From Buchananella hordeovulneris (GTDB taxonomy: Bacteria > Actinomycetota > Actinomycetes > Actinomycetales > Actinomycetaceae): a stretch of 50,499 bases of DNA. Below the pieces are notes generated by a model. That model made no database searches. It saw only the letters and a program-made list of their open reading frames with translations, and was not told where the DNA came from. Made by a program: the position numbers and the translations under genes. Numbering within the stretch: the first letter of the stretch is position 1; each line of letters opens with the position of its first letter. Positions 47,038 through 50,499 of this stretch are shown here, piece after piece. The DNA lies in the NCBI GenBank assembly GCA_030529545.1, contig JAUMWR010000005.1, positions 1 through 50,499 of the forward strand, read 5' to 3'.

Positions 47038-47960
47038 TTGGCGGGGCCCGTCAGCTTGGCGGCCAGCTCTTCTTGGAGCTGCTCTGCGATGGCGGCGAAC
47101 TGGGCGACGTTGAGCTTCTCGCCACGCGCCTGCGGGTCCACGCTGGCGGCTAGCAGGGCCTCCTCGGCGCGGGCCGGGGAGCCGATGTAGGCGCCGAGGG
47201 CTGCGCGCAGGGTCTTGCGGCGCTGCGCGAAGGCGGCGTCCACGACGGCAAATACCTGCTCGCGGGTGGCGGTGGTGGCCGGCGGCGCCCCGCACACCAA
47301 GCGCACCAGGGCGGAGTCCACGTTGGGGATGGGCCAAAAGACGTTGCGGCCGATCGCGCCGGCCAGGTGGGCATCGCCGTACCAGGCGGCCTTGACGGAG
47401 GGCACGCCGTAGACGCGCGAGCCGGGGGCGGCGGCCAGGCGCTCTGCGACCTCGGCCTGCACCATCACCAGCACCTCCTGCAGGGAGGGCAGGGCGGCCA
47501 GCAGGGTCAGCAGCACCGGCACGGCCACGTTGTAGGGCAGGTTTGCTACCAGCCGCGTGGGCTGGCTCCACTCCCCCGCATAGCCGGCCGCGAGCGCCCG
47601 CTCCTTGAGCAGCTCGGCGCTGGTGATCGCCATGGCGTCCGATTCGATGACGGTGAAGTTGGTGCCGGGGGCACGCTCCGCGACCGTGGTGGGGATCGCC
47701 TTGGCCAGTACCGGGTCGATCTCAATGGCGGTGACGCGCGCGCCGGCGCCCAGCAGGGCGAGCGTGAGGGAGCCCAGGCCCGGTCCTACTTCCAGGACGT
47801 GCTCCCCGGTGGTGACGTGTCCGGCGGCGACGATCTTGGTGACTGTCCCGGCGTCGTGCACGAAGTTCTGCCCCAGGGTCTTGGTGGGGCGCACGTTCAG
47901 TCGAGCACAGAGCTCGCGAACATCGGCGGGGGCAAGCAGGCGCACAGCGGGAGTTTCCAT
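47034..47960 (-). CDS. rsmA: 16S rRNA dimethyladenosine transferase
   Basis: This 308-residue methyltransferase (KsgA) dimethylates the two adenines of the last 16S rRNA hairpin, using S-adenosylmethionine. Motifs seen are [16 protein letters not shown] near residue 24, the SAM-binding [16 protein letters not shown], and the catalytic [11 protein letters not shown]. The tail holds the small helical domain with [10 protein letters not shown]. The ATG at 47960 was chosen because [20 protein letters not shown] matches the family start and TAGGCT lies 8 bases ahead of it. The rpfB-ksgA-ispE order matches mycobacteria. Confidence 0.95.
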   Translation of the reverse strand: METPAVRLLAPADVRELCARLNVRPTKTLGQNFVHDAGTVTKIVAAGHVTTGEHVLEVGPGLGSLTLALLGAGARVTAIEIDPVLAKAIPTTVAERAPGTNFTVIESDAMAITSAELLKERALAAGYAGEWSQPTRLVANLPYNVAVPVLLTLLAALPSLQEVLVMVQAEVAERLAAAPGSRVYGVPSVKAAWYGDAHLAGAIGRNVFWPIPNVDSALVRLVCGAPPATTATREQVFAVVDAAFAQRRKTLRAALGAYIGSPARAEEALLAASVDPQARGEKLNVAQFAAIAEQLQEELAAKLTGPAK

Positions 47961-47974
47961 AGGGTTCCAGCCTA
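47961..47974 (-). promoter_or_regulatory. Candidate near-leaderless promoter of rsmA
   Basis: TAGGCT (47969-47974 on the minus strand) is separated from the ATG by 8 bases. No Shine-Dalgarno sequence or good -35 box is seen. Confidence 0.45.
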
Positions 47975-47994
47975 ACTGGGCGGCGGCGGAAAGG

Positions 47995-48030
47995 AAGACG
48001 CGGGGTGGTGTTTCCACCACCCCGCGTCTT
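47995..48030 (-). terminator. rpfB terminator
   Basis: A perfect 16-bp stem (47995-48010 with 48015-48030) with a 4-base loop begins 9 bases past the rpfB stop and is followed by CCTTTCC on the minus strand. It separates rpfB from ksgA-ispE. Confidence 0.85.
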
Positions 48031-48039
48031 GCCTATCCC

Positions 48040-49203
48040 TTAGCGCAGGCCCAGCATCGAAGTGCAGGCGGGCCACTGGCCCCAACCGGCACGCTGCTGC
48101 AGGATCTGTGCGCGCATGGTCTGCTCGGCTGCGGAGGCCTCCGACGGCAGGCCGGTGCCGCCAACCGCGTACCAGGTGGGCAGGGAGAACTGGTACATGC
48201 CGTAGTAGCCGTTGCCGGTGTTGGTGGCCGGGTTACCGCCGGACTCGCACTGGGCCAGGGCGGCCCACACGTCGCCACCGACGGTGTAGTTCACGCTCTC
48301 CTGAGAGCCGCCACCCTGCGGGGCGGCCGGCTGCTGCTGGGCAGGGCGCTCCTTGGTGCCGATGCGCACCACCTTGTTCTTGGGCTCAGCCTTGACCTTC
48401 TCGCCGGTCTTCACGCTCACGACGGGCTTGCCGTCGCGGGTCTCGGCGTAGGTGTAGGTGATCAGGGTGCCGGGGGCGCCCTCCTGGGCGACCTCGGATT
48501 CGTCCTCGTAGAGGTCCTCGGTGTGCTCCTCGACGGTCTTGAAGTCGATGGCGCTCTCGGCGCCGGTCACGGAGCGGACCACGCGCACGACGGTGACGGT
48601 GACCTCGCCAGCGGCGGAGATTTCAGCCTTGACCTCGTCGATCGGGGAGACCTGCACGCCGGCCAGCTTCAAAACGTCGGTGGCCTCCATGTCCGCGTTG
48701 ACGGTGACGGTCTGGGTCTTGCCGTCGGCCACCACGGTGACCTGGGCACCCTCGGTGACCAGCGGGAGGCTGGTGAGCTCCAGGCGCTGGACGGAGCGGG
48801 AGGCGCTGTAGGAGTTGGCGTCGCCGGAGGCGGCGACGGCTGCGGCAACCGAGCCCTCGGTGGTCCACAGCGTGGCGTCGCCAACGGTGACGGCCTGCGC
48901 GCGTTTGATGGTGATGGAGGAGCCGGAGACCAGCTCGGAGGCGGGGGCCGGCACCACCAGGTCGTTCGCGCCCACGGAGATACCAGCGTCGGCCAGGGCC
49001 CCGGAGACGTCGGAGGCGAAGGTGGAGACGGACTGGGTGGAGCCGTCAGCGGAGACGGTGACGGTCTTGTAGTTGGAGAAGACAATTGCCCCACCGGCCA
49101 GGAGGAGCGCCGCTGCGCTGCCGCCGGCGATCATTGCAATCAGGCCGCGCTTGGAGCGCTTGCCTTCAGTGCTGCTGAGGACGGGGGTCTCGATCTCGGT
49201 CAT
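48040..49203 (-). CDS. rpfB: Resuscitation-promoting factor RpfB-type transglycosylase
   Basis: This 387-residue secreted peptidoglycan hydrolase revives dormant cells in relatives. A short cytoplasmic head and one N-terminal membrane or signal segment (residues 18-44) come first. Two to three DUF348 modules (about 45-210) and a G5 domain (about 212-290) follow. After a Gln/Pro-rich linker, the Rpf catalytic domain closes the protein: VWAALAQCESGGNPATNTGN, with the Glu of CESGG as the catalytic acid, then GYYGMYQFSLPTWYAVGG. All parts match the RpfB layout. The ATG at 49203 has GAAGGAAA upstream. In mycobacteria tatD lies upstream on the same strand; here tatD is divergent. Confidence 0.95.
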   Translation of the reverse strand: MTEIETPVLSSTEGKRSKRGLIAMIAGGSAAALLLAGGAIVFSNYKTVTVSADGSTQSVSTFASDVSGALADAGISVGANDLVVPAPASELVSGSSITIKRAQAVTVGDATLWTTEGSVAAAVAASGDANSYSASRSVQRLELTSLPLVTEGAQVTVVADGKTQTVTVNADMEATDVLKLAGVQVSPIDEVKAEISAAGEVTVTVVRVVRSVTGAESAIDFKTVEEHTEDLYEDESEVAQEGAPGTLITYTYAETRDGKPVVSVKTGEKVKAEPKNKVVRIGTKERPAQQQPAAPQGGGSQESVNYTVGGDVWAALAQCESGGNPATNTGNGYYGMYQFSLPTWYAVGGTGLPSEASAAEQTMRAQILQQRAGWGQWPACTSMLGLR

Positions 49204-49504
49204 GCTTTCCTTCAGTTTTCGAGTTCGGTGAGTTCGCAGCATCGCTGGGCACCCTGTCCTGGGGCCGGGGAGCGAACTTCCGGGACCACATTTCGAAAGC
49301 GGCCACGCTGATCGTAACCAGTTTGTTACACATCTTGTCTAGCGGGTTTGGGCGGTATCACACCGGCGTGCAACACCTCACCCGGCCGCGCGGCGCGGGT
49401 TTTGCGCTAAATAGCGGGGATTTACCGAATAACCCGCCGGGAGGCTCCCAGGTAATTCCCAGGCGCGGGGCGGCCCCCAGCGGGCCTTGTCTAGGCTGTT
49501 ACCC
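49204..49504. other. Divergent intergenic region, rpfB / tatD
   Basis: This 301-base region holds the tatD -10 box (49492-49497). On the rpfB side I see an AT-richer patch around 49310-49345 with TACGAT on the minus strand, but no paired -35. I looked for the c-di-AMP riboswitch found upstream of some actinobacterial rpf genes and did not find its core. Confidence 0.5.
49492..49504 (+). promoter_or_regulatory. Candidate leaderless promoter of tatD
   Basis: TAGGCT at 49492-49497 is 7 bases from the ATG at 49505, placing the transcript start at the codon. No Shine-Dalgarno sequence is present. Confidence 0.5.
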
Positions 49505-50434
49505 ATGCCTGCTTCCAAGAAGTCCCGCCGGTGGCCCGAGACCCCGGCGCCGCTGGCCGGCCCGGTCACGGACAACCACACCCACCTACCGCTGAGCGTT
49601 GAGGAGATCCCGGAGGTGCAGGGCGAGCGCCCGAGCCTGGAGGTGCAGCTCGCGCGCGCGCGCGAGGTGGGCGTGCATCGCATTATTACGGTGGGCTGCG
49701 AGCTGAACGACCTGGAGCCGGCTTGCACGCTGGCCGACGCCCACGAGGGCGTGTTCGCGGCGGTTGCCATTCACCCGAACGAGGCGCCGTTGCACGCCGG
49801 CCCCCTGCGCCACGCTGCGGACGACGCTCCCGACGGCCTGACTCCCGTCTTGCGCCCCCACCACGAGGTGAGTTTGGACGACGCTCTGGCCGCCGTGGCG
49901 CGCGCCGCGCGCCACCCGAAGGTGGTGGCGATCGGTGAGAGCGGCCTGGACTTCTTCCGGGGCGGGGAGGGGGCCAAGGCTGCGCAGATCGCCGCCTTCC
50001 GCGCCCACATCGCGCTGGCCAAGGAACTGGACCTGCCGCTGCAGATTCACGACCGCGACGCGCACGCCGAGGTGATCCAGACGCTGCTTGCCGACGGCGC
50101 GCCGCAGCGCACGGTGTTCCACTGCTTCTCCGGGGACGCTCAGATGGCACAGGTGCTGGCGGAGCACGGCTGGTACGCCTCGATCGCGGGCCCGGTGACC
50201 TACCACGCCAACGACTACGCCCGCCAGGCGCTGGACGCGCTGCCCCGCGAGCTGGTGCTGGTGGAGACCGACGCGCCCTACCTGGCCCCGCACCCGCTGC
50301 GCGGGCGCCCCAACGCTTCCTACGTCATGCCGGTGACAGTGCGGGCCATAGCGCAGCGCTGGGGCGCAGAGGAGGGCGAGGCGTGCCGTGCGCTGGAGGA
50401 GAACACGCAGCGCGTCTACAACTTCCCCGTTTAG
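49505..50434 (+). CDS. tatD: TatD family metal-dependent deoxyribonuclease/hydrolase
   Basis: This 309-residue TIM-barrel enzyme belongs to the TatD family, with DNase activity tied to DNA repair and turnover. The metal ligands are readable: DNHTHL near residue 28, Glu in GESGLDFF, His in IHDRDAH, HCFSGDAQMA and Asp in ETDAPYLAPHPLRG. The ATG at 49505 opens MPASKKSRRWPETP. An in-frame upstream start at 49487 would lie before the -10 box. It is transcribed away from rpfB, opposite to the mycobacterial layout. The sequence after its stop falls into poor-looking G/C runs. Confidence 0.94.
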   Translation: MPASKKSRRWPETPAPLAGPVTDNHTHLPLSVEEIPEVQGERPSLEVQLARAREVGVHRIITVGCELNDLEPACTLADAHEGVFAAVAIHPNEAPLHAGPLRHAADDAPDGLTPVLRPHHEVSLDDALAAVARAARHPKVVAIGESGLDFFRGGEGAKAAQIAAFRAHIALAKELDLPLQIHDRDAHAEVIQTLLADGAPQRTVFHCFSGDAQMAQVLAEHGWYASIAGPVTYHANDYARQALDALPRELVLVETDAPYLAPHPLRGRPNASYVMPVTVRAIAQRWGAEEGEACRALEENTQRVYNFPV

Positions 50435-50499
50435 CTCGGGGGTCCCCCGGCGTGAAAGGGTGGTGGCCCCCCCCCTGGCAGCAGCGCGGGCCCCCCCAA
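50435..50499. other. Window end with G/C homopolymer runs
   Basis: Short runs of C and G (10 Cs near 50468, 7 Cs near 50491) begin right after the tatD stop. They resemble the two suspected artefact blocks and may mark a contig edge. No feature is supported. Confidence 0.55.

Noticed and set aside
49204-49504. A c-di-AMP (ydaO-type) riboswitch upstream of rpfB, and likewise at 27600-27730 before the protease gene
   Set aside because: The conserved core blocks of that riboswitch are not present on either strand.

Overview
The window is a high-GC chromosomal segment from an actinobacterium. A member of the Actinomycetaceae or a close relative is the best guess. The grounds are the high GC content, the GTG and TTG starts, an actinobacterial RpoB/RpoC, an RpfB resuscitation factor, and the surface-anchored repeat ABC transporter family. 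The genus cannot be fixed from sequence alone. Three blocks of G/C homopolymer (about 2607-2720, 32751-32935 and 50440-50497) look like assembly or sequencing artefacts, so the data probably come from a draft or metagenomic assembly.

Layout. (1) 1-4.4 kb: an AI-2E family membrane protein, a leaderless msrA, a two-domain DUF1540 protein and a tandem pair of small lipoproteins. (2) 4.4-23.7 kb: the core information-processing block, nearly all on the minus strand. From right to left it reads tRNA-Trp, secE, nusG, rplK, rplA, then (after an interruption) rplJ, rplL, rpoB, rpoC, rpsL, rpsG, fusA, tuf. An orphan response regulator, a prepilin peptidase and a 965-base gene-free, AT-richer stretch interrupt it between rplA and rplJ. 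(3) 23.8-27.4 kb: aspartate aminotransferase, prs, tRNA-Gln and a TetR regulator. (4) 27.7-43.0 kb: a cell-surface region. It has a 1,534-residue subtilase with cell-wall-binding repeats, and a six-gene minus-strand operon of wall repeat protein, substrate-binding lipoprotein, small anchored repeat protein, ATPase, permease and lytic transglycosylase. Divergent from that operon is a seventh protein joining the same repeat domain to cell-wall-binding repeats. (5) 43.1-50.4 kb: a HAD phosphatase, an ABC-F protein, ispE, ksgA and rpfB (the conserved actinobacterial rpfB-ksgA-ispE order), with tatD divergent from rpfB.

How it fits together. The surface region looks like a cell-wall-displayed metal (probably zinc) acquisition machine. 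Six copies of one domain, each with a GH-D motif and an HxHxxWxF motif, sit in four proteins. One copy is spliced into the substrate-binding protein itself. A dyad resembling a Zur/Fur box lies between the divergent promoters. The transporter family is known from profile databases, but its mechanism is poorly described.

The most unexpected signal is a short dispersed repeat (core GGCGGAACGTCGGCC and its complement). About sixteen copies occur here, in intergenic regions and in linkers or loops of coding genes, often as inverted pairs. A second curiosity is an inverted array of 20-base repeats at 32531-32680.
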